Numbered from the stretch's first letter, positions 8,293 to 17,941 are shown. The stretch is DNA of 64,000 bases from 66-474 sp051961995 (GCA_051961995.1 JBQCCR010000040.1:83219-147218); one strand, 5' to 3'. The notes: generated by a model from the sequence alone, not told the origin. Made by a program: numbers and translations.

Positions 8293-8522
8293 GTGAAGCC
8301 CCCTGTGGCTTGTACGCTCCCGCGGACGTTCTTGTTGTGTTCGATACATCCCGGCACGGAAGCATGACTTCCGCACACGCGGACTTTACAAGTTCCCACG
8401 GCATCCGCCACCCGTTTTCACGGGCCGAAAGTCTCTCCCACTTCCGGCACGCTCGCGCGCACGCGGCGGAGCATTAGCGTGGCGGCGATCGCGCCAACGC
8501 ACCGCCGATTTATGGGAACGAC

Positions 8523-10595
8523 ATGCCGGATCTCGATCGCCGCAAATTCCTGAAACTCGCAGCCGCGCTGGGCGCGAGCCTGGCCGTCGGCTGTACGCCC
8601 ATCCGCGAGTCTTCGAGCGGCTGGCGCGAACGCCGCGACCTGTATCCGCAGGGTGTCGCATCAGGCGACCCGGACGAGAACAGCGTGCTGCTGTGGACGC
8701 GGCGCCCCTACGCGGACGCGCGCAAGGACGCCCGCCTGCTGGTCGAAGTCGCCGAGGATCCCGCGTTCACGCGCGTGGTCGCGAAGACGAATGCGCGCAT
8801 CCTTGGCGCGTCCGACTGGACCTGCCGCGTGCTCGTGGCCGGCCTGAATCCAGCCAGCGAATACTGGTACCGCTTCGTGGATGAGGGCGGCAACGGCAGC
8901 CGGATCGGCCGCACGCTGACCGCGCCCCGGCGCGACGACCCGCGACCGGCGCGCTTCGCGTTCGTCAGTTGCCAGGACGTCTGCGAAGGCGCGTTGAACG
9001 CGTATCGCCGGATGATCTGGGAGGACGAACGCGCCGCGCCGGAGGACAGGCTGGGCTTCGTGCTGCACCTGGGCGATTTCATTTACGAAGTCGTGCAGTA
9101 CCCGGACCAGGTCAAGGACGGGCACCGCTACGACCGCATCGTCACCTTCCCGGTGAAATTTCCGACGGGGGGAAAGGTCGTCGCCAAGAACCGCTTCCAC
9201 GTGCCAGCGTCGCTCGACGATTACCGCGAGCTCTACCACGCCTACCTGCTGAATCCGGATCTGCAGGATGCGCGCGCGCGTTTCCCGTTCGTGGCGATGT
9301 GGGACAACCACGAATTCTCGTGGCAGGGCTGGCAATCCATCCAGGAATTCGGCGAAGGCCGGGTCTGGGCGCAGACGCTGAAGGTCGCGGCCAACCAGGC
9401 GTGGTTCGAATTCCAGCCGGCGCGCGTTTCCCCGCACGGTCGCAGCCTCGACGCCTTCGATGCGCCGCACGTGGTGGATACGCCGATCACCGACTTCGAC
9501 GAGAACGGCCTTGGGCGCGAACCTAACAACCTCGCCGCGATCAACAGCCTGATCGGCTATCGCGCGCTGCGCTGGGGACGCCACATAGACCTGATCCTCA
9601 CCGACCAGCACAGCTTCCGCGGTCCGGACCCGTCGAATCGCGATGAGCTCAAGTCTCTGTTCGAGGGCGTGTCATCCCCCTTCTTTCCCGAGGCGTTGGC
9701 GATGCAGCTCGACAGCGGCCGCGACTTCGCGGACGGCCACCCGCCGGCGAAGCTCGTGTTCGGGGAGAAATCCATCGCCAACTACCGCGCCGTCGAGTCT
9801 CCGCAATCGATGCTGGGCGCGAAGCAGAAGGCGTGGTTTCTCGATCAACTGCGCAGCGCGAACGCGACCTGGAAGATCTGGGGCAATTCGCTGGGCACGC
9901 CCGACTGGCGCGTGGATCCGCAAAACATGCCCGCCGCCATGGGCAAATGGACCGATGGCTATGCCGTCCTGTCCAATGGCGACTGGGGCGGCATCTATCA
10001 CGAGCGCGGCGAGATCTTCGATACCGTGCGCGATGCCGGCATCACCGGCTTCGCGATCGTGTCCGGCGATCGCCATAGCTTCTGGGCGGGCTATGCGGCG
10101 AAAGCCTTGCCGCCCGCGAAGTTCGAGCCGGTGGGCGTCACCTTCGTCGGCGCATCCATCTCGTCGGTCGGCATGCAGGAAGCCTACGAGCACGGGCGCA
10201 AGGACGATCCGTTGCGCCCCATGTTCATCGCCGACCGCGACGGCGCGCCGCCGCAGCCCACCATGAACCTGCTGTTGCACCACGGCGTGCGTTCCGCGCT
10301 GGAATACGCGCACAGCGGCGACCTCGCGAAAGCCCACGCGGCGAGCAATCCGGAGATGGCGCCGCACCTGACGTTCGTGGACATGGGTGGACACGGCTAC
10401 GCCACCGTCCGCGTGGACGCCGGCACAATGACGACCGACTTCGTCTGCATCCCACGGCCGATCCATCGCAGCGAACGCGCGGACGGAGGACCGCTGCGCT
10501 ACCGCGTGCGCTTCGAAACGGCATTGTGGCGCGCGGGCGAGAAACCGCAGATGCGGCAGACCGTGCTGGAAGGAGACGTCGGGCTGTCGGCTTGA
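8523..10595 (+). CDS. Alkaline phosphatase D family protein (PhoD-like), Tat-exported
   Basis: A 690-residue metallophosphoesterase of the PhoD type (Fe/Ca-dependent phosphomonoesterase or phosphodiesterase). The N-terminus DRRKFLKLAAAL carries a twin-arginine signal (R6-R7), and a Cys at position 24 after LAV-G could be a lipobox, so it would be folded in the cytosol and exported. The PhoD N-terminal domain (LYPQGVASGDP, near 40-50) is followed by the catalytic core: SCQDVCEG, HLGDFIYE, MWDNHEF and IVSGDRHSFWAG supply the metal ligands. It is longer than Bacillus PhoD (about 580 aa). There is no visible Pho box that I can claim. Confidence 0.9.
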   Translation: MPDLDRRKFLKLAAALGASLAVGCTPIRESSSGWRERRDLYPQGVASGDPDENSVLLWTRRPYADARKDARLLVEVAEDPAFTRVVAKTNARILGASDWTCRVLVAGLNPASEYWYRFVDEGGNGSRIGRTLTAPRRDDPRPARFAFVSCQDVCEGALNAYRRMIWEDERAAPEDRLGFVLHLGDFIYEVVQYPDQVKDGHRYDRIVTFPVKFPTGGKVVAKNRFHVPASLDDYRELYHAYLLNPDLQDARARFPFVAMWDNHEFSWQGWQSIQEFGEGRVWAQTLKVAANQAWFEFQPARVSPHGRSLDAFDAPHVVDTPITDFDENGLGREPNNLAAINSLIGYRALRWGRHIDLILTDQHSFRGPDPSNRDELKSLFEGVSSPFFPEALAMQLDSGRDFADGHPPAKLVFGEKSIANYRAVESPQSMLGAKQKAWFLDQLRSANATWKIWGNSLGTPDWRVDPQNMPAAMGKWTDGYAVLSNGDWGGIYHERGEIFDTVRDAGITGFAIVSGDRHSFWAGYAAKALPPAKFEPVGVTFVGASISSVGMQEAYEHGRKDDPLRPMFIADRDGAPPQPTMNLLLHHGVRSALEYAHSGDLAKAHAASNPEMAPHLTFVDMGGHGYATVRVDAGTMTTDFVCIPRPIHRSERADGGPLRYRVRFETALWRAGEKPQMRQTVLEGDVGLSA

Positions 10596-10667
10596 GGGTG
10601 GGTGAATCAGCGGCTGTGCCGGCCGGTTTCGGCGGCAACCTCGCGCAGCGCGCGCGCCGGAATGCGG

Positions 10668-10922
10668 TCAGGCTGCAGAATCGAGTTGCCAGCCCGGGAA
10701 TACGAGGACAGCCGGATGGCAGTGCAGCGCAACGCCCAGCGCCTTTGCGCGCTCGACACCCAGGTTTACGCGACCATTCTCGATGCTGGAGATGGTGGTC
10801 TGGGGAATGCCGCACAGGGCCGAAAGTTGCGTCTGGCTGAGGCCCTGCAACTCGCGGATGATCCGCACCGATTCGCCTGGGGTGACATCAATGCGTTTTT
10901 TGGCGGGGATGAGTTTGCGCAT
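10668..10922 (-). CDS. XRE family helix-turn-helix transcriptional regulator
   Basis: An 84-residue Cro/C1-type DNA-binding protein. The HTH is GLSQTQLSALCGIPQTTISSIENGRVNLGVERAKALGVALHC (in parts: QTQLSALCGI as first helix, QTTISSIENGR as recognition helix). ATG 10922 is preferred over an upstream ATG at 10943 because GGAAG lies eight bases before it. Such small HTH proteins are often antitoxins of HigBA/RelBE-like pairs, but no toxin gene is adjacent on either side: PhoD lies downstream and IcmF upstream, with a gap of about 160 bp. It therefore looks like an orphan regulator. Confidence 0.85.
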   Translation of the reverse strand: MRKLIPAKKRIDVTPGESVRIIRELQGLSQTQLSALCGIPQTTISSIENGRVNLGVERAKALGVALHCHPAVLVFPGWQLDSAA

Positions 10923-11025
10923 ATCAACGCTTCCGGTAGTCATGAGGTGTGACGCGTACGACCTGAACGATCATGACGTGTGCCGTCTCGCGAAGTACCG
11001 AACCCTCATCCGGCGCTGCGCGCCA

Positions 11026-11055
11026 CCACGGAGCTCTTCGCCATGGACGGCAGCT
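11026..11055. repeat. Dispersed repeat, copy A (CATGGATGGC family)
   Basis: CCACGGAGCTCTTCGCCATG followed by GACGGCAGCTC. The same string recurs, with few changes, at 31201-31239 (opposite orientation) and 55019-55049, always between genes. It contains nested palindromes GAGCTC and CCATGG. It is followed by a small hairpin TCTCCC/GGGAGA. Confidence 0.6.
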
Positions 11056-11082
11056 CTCCCGGAGGGAGAAGGAAAAAGCCGC

Positions 11083-14000
11083 CTACATGTTGCGCCGGTA
11101 TTCGCCGCCGACGTCGTACAGCGCGTGGCTGATCTGCCCGAGCGAATGGGTTTTCACCGCTTCGATCAATGCTGCGAAGACGTTCTTGCGGTCGCGCGCG
11201 GTGTCCTGGAGGTAGGCAAGGCCGTGGCCGTCGTGCACCTGCTTCACCGGTTCGTCGGCCGAGTCGGTTGCGTTGGCGTGCGAGGTTTCGCCTGACGGCG
11301 CGAACGGGTTCCGCGCCTTCTGGTAGGCCTGGACGTTGGCGATCTGCTGGCCTTTCTCTTCTTCCGTGCTGCGGATCAGTTCGATCTTGGTCGCGACTTC
11401 GCCGGCGTGTTCCTTCGGCAGGTAGGTGTTGACGCCGATCAGCGGCAGCGAGCCGTCGTGCTTCTTGTGTTCGTAGTAGAGCGACTCTTCCTGGATCTTC
11501 CCGCGCTGGTACATGGTGTCCATCGCGCCGAGCACGCCGCCGCGCTCGCTGATGGCTTCGAACTCCTTGTACACGGCCTCTTCCACCAGGTCGGTCAACT
11601 GTTCGACCACGAAGCTGCCCTGCCACGGGTTCTCATTGAAGTTCAGGCCGAGCTCGCGGTTGATGATCAACTGGATCGCCACCGCGCGGCGCACGCTTTC
11701 TTCGGTCGGCGTGGTGATCGCCTCGTCGTAGGCGTTGGTGTGCAGCGAATTGCAGTTGTCGAACAGCGCGTACATCGCCTGCAGCGTGGTGCGGATGTCG
11801 TTGAACTGGATTTCCTGTGCGTGCAGCGAGCGGCCGGAAGTCTGGATGTGGTACTTCATCATCTGGCTGCGCGGGCTGGCGCCGTAGCGCTCGCGCATCG
11901 CGCGCGCCCAGATGCGCCGCGCCACGCGGCCGATCACGGTGTACTCCGGGTCCATGCCGTTGGAGAAGAAGAACGACAGGTTGGGCGCGAAGTCGTCGAT
12001 CTTCATGCCGCGCGCGAGGTAGTACTCGACGATGGTGAAGCCGTTGCTGAGCGTGAACGCGAGCTGCGAGATCGGGTTGGCTCCGGCTTCGGCGATGTGA
12101 TACCCGCTGATCGAAACCGAATAGAAATTGCGGACCTTGTTGTCCACGAAATACTGCTGGATGTCGCCCATCATCCGCAGCGCGAATTCGGTGGAGAAGA
12201 TGCAGGTGTTCTGCGCCTGGTCCTCTTTCAGGATGTCCGCCTGCACCGTGCCGCGCACGGTGGAAAGCGTGTGCGCCTTGATGCGTTCGTAGGTTTCCTT
12301 GTCCACGACCTGGTCGCCGGACACGCCGAGCAGGCCGAGCCCCAGGCCGTCGTTGCCCTCGGGCAACATGCCGGTGTAGTGCGGACGCTGCTTGTCCTTG
12401 TAGAGCGCGTCGATCTTCTTCTGCGCCGCGGCCCAGCGCGCTTCGTCCTCGCGCAGGTATTTCTCCACCTGCTGGTCCACGGCGGTGTTCATGAACATCG
12501 CCAGGATCATCGGCGCCGGGCCGTTGATCGTCATCGAGACGGAGGTCTTTGGATCGCACAGGTCGAAGCCGGAATACAGCTTCTTCATGTCGTCCAGCGT
12601 GGCGATGGACACGCCGGAGTTGCCGATCTTGCCGTAGATGTCCGGGCGGATCGCCGGGTCCTCGCCGTAGAGCGTGACCGAATCGAACGCGGTGGACAGG
12701 CGCGCGGCCGGCTGGCCGAGCGAGAGGTAATGGAAGCGGCGGTTGGTGCGCTCGGGCGTGCCTTCGCCGGCGAACATGCGGGTGGGATCCTCGCCGCTGC
12801 GCCGGTACGGATACACGCCGCCGGTGTACGGATACGCGCCGGGGAGGTTTTCCATCATCAGGAACTTCAGCAGGTCGCCCCAGTCGCGCGTCGGCGGCGG
12901 CGCGATCTTCGGGATCTTCTGGTGCGAAAGCGACTCGCGATAGTTCTCGACGCGGATCGTCTTGTCGCGGACCTTGTATTCGTTGACTTCCGCCGTGACG
13001 GATTCCTTGCGCGCGGGCCACTCGCGGAGCAGCCGGATCGCTTCGGCACTCAGCTCCTTCACCGCCTCGTTGTAGCGCTGGCGGAGGAGGATGAGCGTGC
13101 GGTCGGTGGCTTGTGCGTCGCCGTCATGCGAATCCAGCTCGCGCGGCAGTTGCGGGTCTTCCAGTTCCTTCAGCGATTCGTAATAGTGCTGCGCGCGCGA
13201 GGCGGCGTCGGCCATCGCCAACACTTCGGCATTGATTGACCTGCCCTGTTCGGCGATCTCGGCGAGATAGCGCACGCGCGAACCGGGAATCAGCACCGTC
13301 GCGCGCGGTTCCTTGATGGAGGTGTCCACGTGCGGGGTGAAGTCACGGTGGCTGGTTGCGTGAGCGGCCAGCTTCTCCCGCACCAACCGGCACAAATTCA
13401 CGAACATCCAGGTCACGCCCGGGTCGTTGAACTGGCTGGCGATGGTCGGGTACACCGGCACGTCTTCGTCCGGCGTCTTGAACGCGGTGCGGTTGCGCTT
13501 CCACTGCTTGCGCACGTCGCGCAGCGCGTCTTCGGCGCCGCGCTTGTCGAACTTGTTGAGCACGACCAGATCGGCGAAATCCAGCATGTCGATCTTTTCG
13601 AGCTGGCTGGCCGCGCCGTAGTCGCTGGTCATCACGTAGATCGGGAAATCCACCAGGTCCACGATCTCGGAATCGCTCTGGCCGATGCCGGCGGTTTCCA
13701 CGATCAGCAGGTCGAACGGCAGCGACTTCAGGAACGCAATGCAATCCTGCAGGACGGCGCTGGTCGCTGCGTGCTGGCGACGCGTCGCCATCGAGCGCAT
13801 GAACACGCGATGCGAGCGCAGGGAATTCACGCGGATGCGGTCTCCCAGCAGCGCACCGCCGCTGCGACGACGCGTGGGGTCCACCGCCAGCACCGCGATC
13901 CGCATCTGCGGGAAGGCGTGCAGGAAGCGCAGGATCAGTTCGTCCACCACGGACGACTTGCCCGCGCCACCGGTCCCGGTGATGCCGAGCACGGGCGGCA

Positions 14001-14619
14001 ACGCCGCCGCACGCGTCCACTGCTTGCGCGCCAGTTTCAGTTCGGATTCCGACAGCGCGCCGTCCTCGATCGCGCTCAGCACCTTGCCGATGCTGATCTC
14101 GTCGTGGACGTCCACCGAGCCGACCAGCTTCTGCGGATCGCGATTCGCCGTGCGCGCTTCGCGCGCTTCCCGCGCGCGCCGCACCACGTCCTCGATCATC
14201 GCGGTCAGGCCGAGGTGCATGCCGTCGTTCGGGTGGTAGATGCGCTCGACGCCGTAGGCGTGCAGCTCGGCGATCTCTTCCGGCGTGATCGTGCCGCCGC
14301 CGCCGCCGAACACGCGGATGTGCCCCGCGCCGCGCTCGCGCAGCATGTCCACCATGTACTTGAAATATTCCATGTGGCCGCCCTGATAGGACGACACGGC
14401 GATGGCATCCGCGTCTTCCTGCAGCGCGGCGCGCACCACGTCTTCGACGCTGCGGTTGTGGCCGAGGTGGATCACTTCGGCGCCCTGCGCCTGGATGATG
14501 CGGCGCATGATGTTGATGGCCGCGTCGTGCCCGTCGAACAGGCTGGCGGCGGTGACGAAGCGTAGCGGCGCGGTGTCCGCGCGCGGCTCGGTGAGTGGAA
14601 GGTCGGATGCGGTAGCCAT
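11083..14619 (-). CDS. icmF: Fused isobutyryl-CoA mutase (B12-dependent mutase plus G-protein chaperone)
   Basis: IcmF interconverts isobutyryl-CoA and n-butyryl-CoA with adenosylcobalamin. Domains run in the expected order: a cobalamin-binding domain at the N-terminus (VIHLGHNRSVEDVV near 50-65), a MeaI-type GTPase with Walker A GTGGAGKSS around residue 215 and NKFDKRG for guanine recognition, a linker, then the mutase TIM barrel beginning at YPYTGGVYPYRRSGEDP and ending with the NPLQGS-like ENPWQGSFVVEQLTDLVEEA block. At 1178 residues it is full-length. Start ATG 14619 is preferred; a second ATG at 14637 lies inside a palindrome. It stands near leucine catabolic genes, fitting valine/isobutyrate metabolism. 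Confidence 0.93.
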   Translation of the reverse strand: MATASDLPLTEPRADTAPLRFVTAASLFDGHDAAINIMRRIIQAQGAEVIHLGHNRSVEDVVRAALQEDADAIAVSSYQGGHMEYFKYMVDMLRERGAGHIRVFGGGGGTITPEEIAELHAYGVERIYHPNDGMHLGLTAMIEDVVRRAREAREARTANRDPQKLVGSVDVHDEISIGKVLSAIEDGALSESELKLARKQWTRAAALPPVLGITGTGGAGKSSVVDELILRFLHAFPQMRIAVLAVDPTRRRSGGALLGDRIRVNSLRSHRVFMRSMATRRQHAATSAVLQDCIAFLKSLPFDLLIVETAGIGQSDSEIVDLVDFPIYVMTSDYGAASQLEKIDMLDFADLVVLNKFDKRGAEDALRDVRKQWKRNRTAFKTPDEDVPVYPTIASQFNDPGVTWMFVNLCRLVREKLAAHATSHRDFTPHVDTSIKEPRATVLIPGSRVRYLAEIAEQGRSINAEVLAMADAASRAQHYYESLKELEDPQLPRELDSHDGDAQATDRTLILLRQRYNEAVKELSAEAIRLLREWPARKESVTAEVNEYKVRDKTIRVENYRESLSHQKIPKIAPPPTRDWGDLLKFLMMENLPGAYPYTGGVYPYRRSGEDPTRMFAGEGTPERTNRRFHYLSLGQPAARLSTAFDSVTLYGEDPAIRPDIYGKIGNSGVSIATLDDMKKLYSGFDLCDPKTSVSMTINGPAPMILAMFMNTAVDQQVEKYLREDEARWAAAQKKIDALYKDKQRPHYTGMLPEGNDGLGLGLLGVSGDQVVDKETYERIKAHTLSTVRGTVQADILKEDQAQNTCIFSTEFALRMMGDIQQYFVDNKVRNFYSVSISGYHIAEAGANPISQLAFTLSNGFTIVEYYLARGMKIDDFAPNLSFFFSNGMDPEYTVIGRVARRIWARAMRERYGASPRSQMMKYHIQTSGRSLHAQEIQFNDIRTTLQAMYALFDNCNSLHTNAYDEAITTPTEESVRRAVAIQLIINRELGLNFNENPWQGSFVVEQLTDLVEEAVYKEFEAISERGGVLGAMDTMYQRGKIQEESLYYEHKKHDGSLPLIGVNTYLPKEHAGEVATKIELIRSTEEEKGQQIANVQAYQKARNPFAPSGETSHANATDSADEPVKQVHDGHGLAYLQDTARDRKNVFAALIEAVKTHSLGQISHALYDVGGEYRRNM

Positions 14620-14629
14620 ATTTGAAAGT

Positions 14630-14669
14630 CCGGCCATGGATGGCCGGTTTCACCCGGTCATGGATGACC
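14630..14669. repeat. Twin palindromes with CATGGATG core upstream of icmF
   Basis: Two perfect hairpins lie in tandem: CCGGCCAT-GG-ATGGCCGG (14630-14647) and GGTCAT-GG-ATGACC (14656-14669). Both centre on ATGGAT, the core shared with the dispersed repeats elsewhere in the window. They lie in the icmF leader and overlap its alternative start. Confidence 0.5.
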
Positions 14670-14814
14670 ATGGAAAAAAAAGCATTGTAACGCGTGCTGA
14701 ACGCGAGCCTCGCCGCCGCATGAATGAACGACCGGTGAAGTCTTCCCATTCGCCAACCCGCGACTATCCTCGGTCATGAGGCCGGAGGTCCGGCAATCAC
14801 GTTGGAGGTGTCTC

Positions 14815-15267
14815 GTGCAAACTCGCAATCTCGCACTGCTCGCAGCGCTCGCCGTCGCAGGCGGGGCGGCCGTGAGCGTCACACCGCCGGCATCGGCACA
14901 AGCCAGCTTCAGCATCACCGTCGGCACGCCGCCGCCGCCGCTGCGCTACGAAGCGGTTCCGGCTCCGCGCGTCGGTTACGTCTGGGCGCCGGGCTACTGG
15001 AACTGGAACGGTTATCGCTACGTCTGGGTGGGCGGCACCTGGCATCATTCGCGGCCGGGCTACGTGTATTACGGCCCGCGCTGGGTGCATTCGGGTGGCC
15101 GCTGGGTCTATCACGACCGCTACTGGGGTCACGACCCGCATTGGCGCGGACGGCATGACAACGGCCGTCACCGTGGCTGGGATCACGACCGCGGCCACGA
15201 TCGCAGGCATGGCTACGACCGCGACCATGATCATGATCATGACCGGGACCATGGCCGCGGCCACTGA
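14815..15267 (+). CDS. YXWGXW repeat-containing secreted protein, His/Asp-rich tail
   Basis: A 150-residue exported protein. The GTG start at 14815 is chosen because GGAGG at 14804-14808 sits six bases upstream, and it gives a clean signal peptide (MQTRNLALLAALAVAGGAAV, cleavage after ASA). The mature part has repeats such as VGYVWAPGYWNWNG, YVWVGGTW and YVYYGPRWVHSGGRWVYH, the YXWGXW motif of uncharacterised periplasmic proteins. The last 40 residues alternate His, Asp, Arg and Gly (DHDHDHDRDHGRGH), which could bind metals. It is monocistronic, followed by a strong terminator. Function is unknown. Confidence 0.8.
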   Translation: MQTRNLALLAALAVAGGAAVSVTPPASAQASFSITVGTPPPPLRYEAVPAPRVGYVWAPGYWNWNGYRYVWVGGTWHHSRPGYVYYGPRWVHSGGRWVYHDRYWGHDPHWRGRHDNGRHRGWDHDRGHDRRHGYDRDHDHDHDRDHGRGH

Positions 15268-15292
15268 TGCCTGAGTTTCGCGTGTGATACGC

Positions 15293-15321
15293 AAGCCCGG
15301 CGCACTGCGCCGGGCTTTTTT
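15293..15321 (+). terminator. Rho-independent terminator
   Basis: AAGCCCGGCGCA and TGCGCCGGGCTT pair into a GC-rich stem with a tiny loop, followed by a run of T. It lies 26 bp after the stop of the YXWGXW gene. Confidence 0.85.
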
Positions 15322-15525
15322 GCATATGGACTGCGCGGTGGACATGCCCCACCCTGCGCGCGCGTATGCGACCGGACTGTCCCCCCAAACCGGCTCGGGT
15401 TAAACTAGGCGGCTGCAACGACGGCCTTTGTGGCCGAACCAGCCCTTTCAACCGAGCGGAATTCGTCAGGCGTCTTCCGCATTCCGTCTTCTCGCGCCTT
15501 GTCGGGCGCCTTCGGAGCATTCGCG

Positions 15526-16629
15526 ATGATTTTCGAAACCATTTCCAATTCCGGTCATGAGCAGGTCGTGTTCTGCCAGAGCAAGGACGCGGGCCTCAAG
15601 GCCATCATCGCGATCCACAACACGGTGCTGGGCCCGGCCCTGGGCGGCCTGCGCATGTGGCCGTACAAGAGCGAGGCGGAAGCGCTGAACGACGTGCTGC
15701 GCCTGTCGCGCGGCATGACCTTCAAGAACGCGGTGGCCGGCCTGAACCTGGGCGGCGGCAAGGCCGTGATCATCGGCGACCCGGCCAAGGACAAGTCGGA
15801 AGCGCTGTTCCGCGCGTTCGGCCGCTTCGTCAATTCGTTGAACGGCCGCTACATCACCGCCGAAGACGTCGGCATCGACGTCAACGACATGGAATACGTG
15901 TTCCGCGAAACCGAATTCGTGACCGGCGTGCACCAGGTGCACGGCGGTTCGGGCGACCCCTCCCCGTTCACCGCTTACGGCACGCTGCAGGGCCTGATGG
16001 CGGCGCTGAGCCACAAGTTCGGCAACGAAGACGTGGGCAAGTACACCTACGCCGTGCAGGGCGCCGGCCACGTCGGCACCGAATTCATCAAGCTGCTGCG
16101 CGAACAGGGCGCCAAGGTGTTCGTCACCGACATCAACAAGGAAGCCGTGCAGCGCTGCGTGGAAGAGCTGGGCTGCGAAGCGGTCGGTCCCGAAGAGATC
16201 TACGACGTGGACGCGGACGTCTACTCGCCATGCGCGCTGGGCGGCACGGTCAACGAGCAGACGCTGCCGCGCCTGAAGTGCAAGATCATCTGCGGCGCCG
16301 CCAACAACCAGCTCGCCACCGACGAGATCGGCGACGAGGTCACCCGCCGCGGCATGCTGTACGCGCCGGATTACGCGGTGAACGCCGGCGGCGTGATGAA
16401 CGTCTCGCTGGAGATCGACGGCTACAACCGCGAGCGCGCGATGCGCATGATGCGCACGATCTACTACAACGTCGGCCGCATCTTCCAGATCGCCGAACGC
16501 GACGGCATCAGCACCTACAAGGCCGCCGACCGCATGGCCGAGGAGCGCATCAACGCGATCGGCAAGATCAAGCTGCCGACGATGGGCAGCGACGGCGCAC
16601 GCTTCCTGGGACGGATGCGCGGGCAATAA
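15526..16629 (+). CDS. ldh: Leucine dehydrogenase (Glu/Leu/Phe/Val dehydrogenase family)
   Basis: NAD-dependent oxidative deamination of leucine and other branched-chain amino acids, the entry step for the catabolic genes that follow. ATG 15526 has GGAG eight bases upstream and gives 367 residues, the usual size. The catalytic region GGLRMWPYKSEAEALNDVLR and NAVAGLNLGGGKAVI contains the conserved lysines and glycine loop. The NAD-binding fold starts at YAVQGAGHVGTEFIKLL near residue 176, with VTDINKEA supplying the acidic ribose-binding end. The next gene is isovaleryl-CoA dehydrogenase, consistent with a leucine-degradation locus. Confidence 0.92.
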   Translation: MIFETISNSGHEQVVFCQSKDAGLKAIIAIHNTVLGPALGGLRMWPYKSEAEALNDVLRLSRGMTFKNAVAGLNLGGGKAVIIGDPAKDKSEALFRAFGRFVNSLNGRYITAEDVGIDVNDMEYVFRETEFVTGVHQVHGGSGDPSPFTAYGTLQGLMAALSHKFGNEDVGKYTYAVQGAGHVGTEFIKLLREQGAKVFVTDINKEAVQRCVEELGCEAVGPEEIYDVDADVYSPCALGGTVNEQTLPRLKCKIICGAANNQLATDEIGDEVTRRGMLYAPDYAVNAGGVMNVSLEIDGYNRERAMRMMRTIYYNVGRIFQIAERDGISTYKAADRMAEERINAIGKIKLPTMGSDGARFLGRMRGQ

Positions 16630-16783
16630 CCGATGCGAAAGATCGCGCGTCCTGCCGCGACTTTCGCGCAAACGGGCGCGGCAAAGCCGCGCCACCTTTG
16701 CCGTCAATGCCATTCGAAAGGCATTGACGCCGGCACATCCCTGTGTCGAGTTACGCTCTGAACAACGCTCCGCGGGTGTCATG

Positions 16784-17941
16784 ATGCGCGCATTCAAGCT
16801 CGGCGAAGAACTCGACCTCCTCCGCGAAAGCGTGCACGCCTTCGCGGAGAAGGAAATCGCGCCGCGCGCGGACCTGATCGACCGCGAGAACGCGTTCCCT
16901 TCCGACCTCTGGCGCAAGCTGGGCGAGCTCGGCCTGCTCGGCATCACCGTATCGCCGGATTTCGGCGGCTCAGGCCTGGGCTACCTCGCGCACGTGGTCG
17001 CGATGGAAGAGGTCTCGCGCGCATCGGGCTCGGTCGGGCTGTCCTACGGCGCGCACTCGAACCTTTGCGTCAACAACATCTTCCACAACGGCAGCGACGC
17101 GCAGAAGAAGAAATTCATCCCGAAGCTGTGCTCGGGCGAATTCGTCGGCGCGCTGGCGATGAGCGAGCCGGGCGCGGGCTCGGACGTGGTCGGCTCGATG
17201 GCCTGCCGCGCCGAGAAGAAAGGTGACCGCTGGATCGCCAACGGCTCCAAGATGTGGATCACCAACGGCCCGGACGCCGACGTGCTGCTGGTCTACATGC
17301 GCACCGCGCCGCGCCCGGCCGGCAGCCGTTGCATGACCGCCTTCATCGTCGAGAAAGGCATGAAGGGTTTTTCGACCGCGCAGAAGCTGGACAAGCTCGG
17401 CATGCGTGGCTCGAACACTTGCGAGCTGGTGTTCGAAAACTGCGAGATCCCCGACGAAAACCGCATCGGCGAGATCGACGAAGGCGTGCGCGTGCTGATG
17501 AGCGGGCTCGACACCGAACGGCTGGTGCTCTCGGGCGGGCCGATTGGCCTGATGCAGGCGGCGCTGGACGTCACCCTGCCCTACGTTCGCGAGCGCAAGC
17601 AGTTCAACGCGCCGATCGGCACGTTCGAAATCATGCAGGCCAAGATCGCGGACATGTACACCGCGCTGCAATCGTCGCGGGCGTTTGCGTACATGGTCGC
17701 GCAGCAGTTCGATGCAGGCATCAAGTCGCGCATCGACCCGGCCTCATGCCTGTTGAACGCGTCCACCAGTGCGGTGAAGGTCGCATTGGAAGCGATCCAG
17801 GCGCTGGGCGGCAACGGCTACATCAACGAATTCCCCACCGGCCGCATCCTGCGCGACGCCAAGCTTTACGAGATCGGCGCCGGCACCAACGAGATCCGGC
17901 AGATGCTGATCGGCCGCGAGCTGTTCCACGGCAACGGTTAG
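16784..17941 (+). CDS. ivd: Isovaleryl-CoA dehydrogenase
   Basis: An FAD acyl-CoA dehydrogenase that oxidises isovaleryl-CoA to 3-methylcrotonyl-CoA, passing electrons to ETF. The 385-residue product shows the standard ACAD domains: helical N-terminus (EKEIAPRADLIDREN), beta domain with ALAMSEPGAGSDVV and WITNGPDADVLLVY, and C-terminal helices ending LYEIGAGTNEIRQMLIGRELF. The motif SGLDTERLVLSGGP places the base Glu where isovaleryl-CoA dehydrogenases have it, in the middle of the chain, rather than near the C-terminus as in other ACADs. ATG 16784 (or the adjacent 16781) is chosen by alignment of MRAFKLGEELDLLRESV. Confidence 0.92.
   Translation: MRAFKLGEELDLLRESVHAFAEKEIAPRADLIDRENAFPSDLWRKLGELGLLGITVSPDFGGSGLGYLAHVVAMEEVSRASGSVGLSYGAHSNLCVNNIFHNGSDAQKKKFIPKLCSGEFVGALAMSEPGAGSDVVGSMACRAEKKGDRWIANGSKMWITNGPDADVLLVYMRTAPRPAGSRCMTAFIVEKGMKGFSTAQKLDKLGMRGSNTCELVFENCEIPDENRIGEIDEGVRVLMSGLDTERLVLSGGPIGLMQAALDVTLPYVRERKQFNAPIGTFEIMQAKIADMYTALQSSRAFAYMVAQQFDAGIKSRIDPASCLLNASTSAVKVALEAIQALGGNGYINEFPTGRILRDAKLYEIGAGTNEIRQMLIGRELFHGNG

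Noticed and set aside
10668..10943. Toxin-antitoxin pair with the XRE gene as antitoxin
   Set aside because: No toxin-like gene lies next to it on either side; the spaces hold only PhoD and IcmF ends.
11407..13239. A 610-codon plus-strand open frame opposite icmF
   Set aside because: It is a GC-bias shadow: composition is dominated by Arg, His, Ala and Val with no family motif, while the opposite strand carries a full, conserved icmF.
16630..16783. Extended N-terminus of isovaleryl-CoA dehydrogenase
   Set aside because: An in-frame ATG exists at 16724, but the added residues lack family similarity; the ATG at 16781/16784 begins the conserved part.
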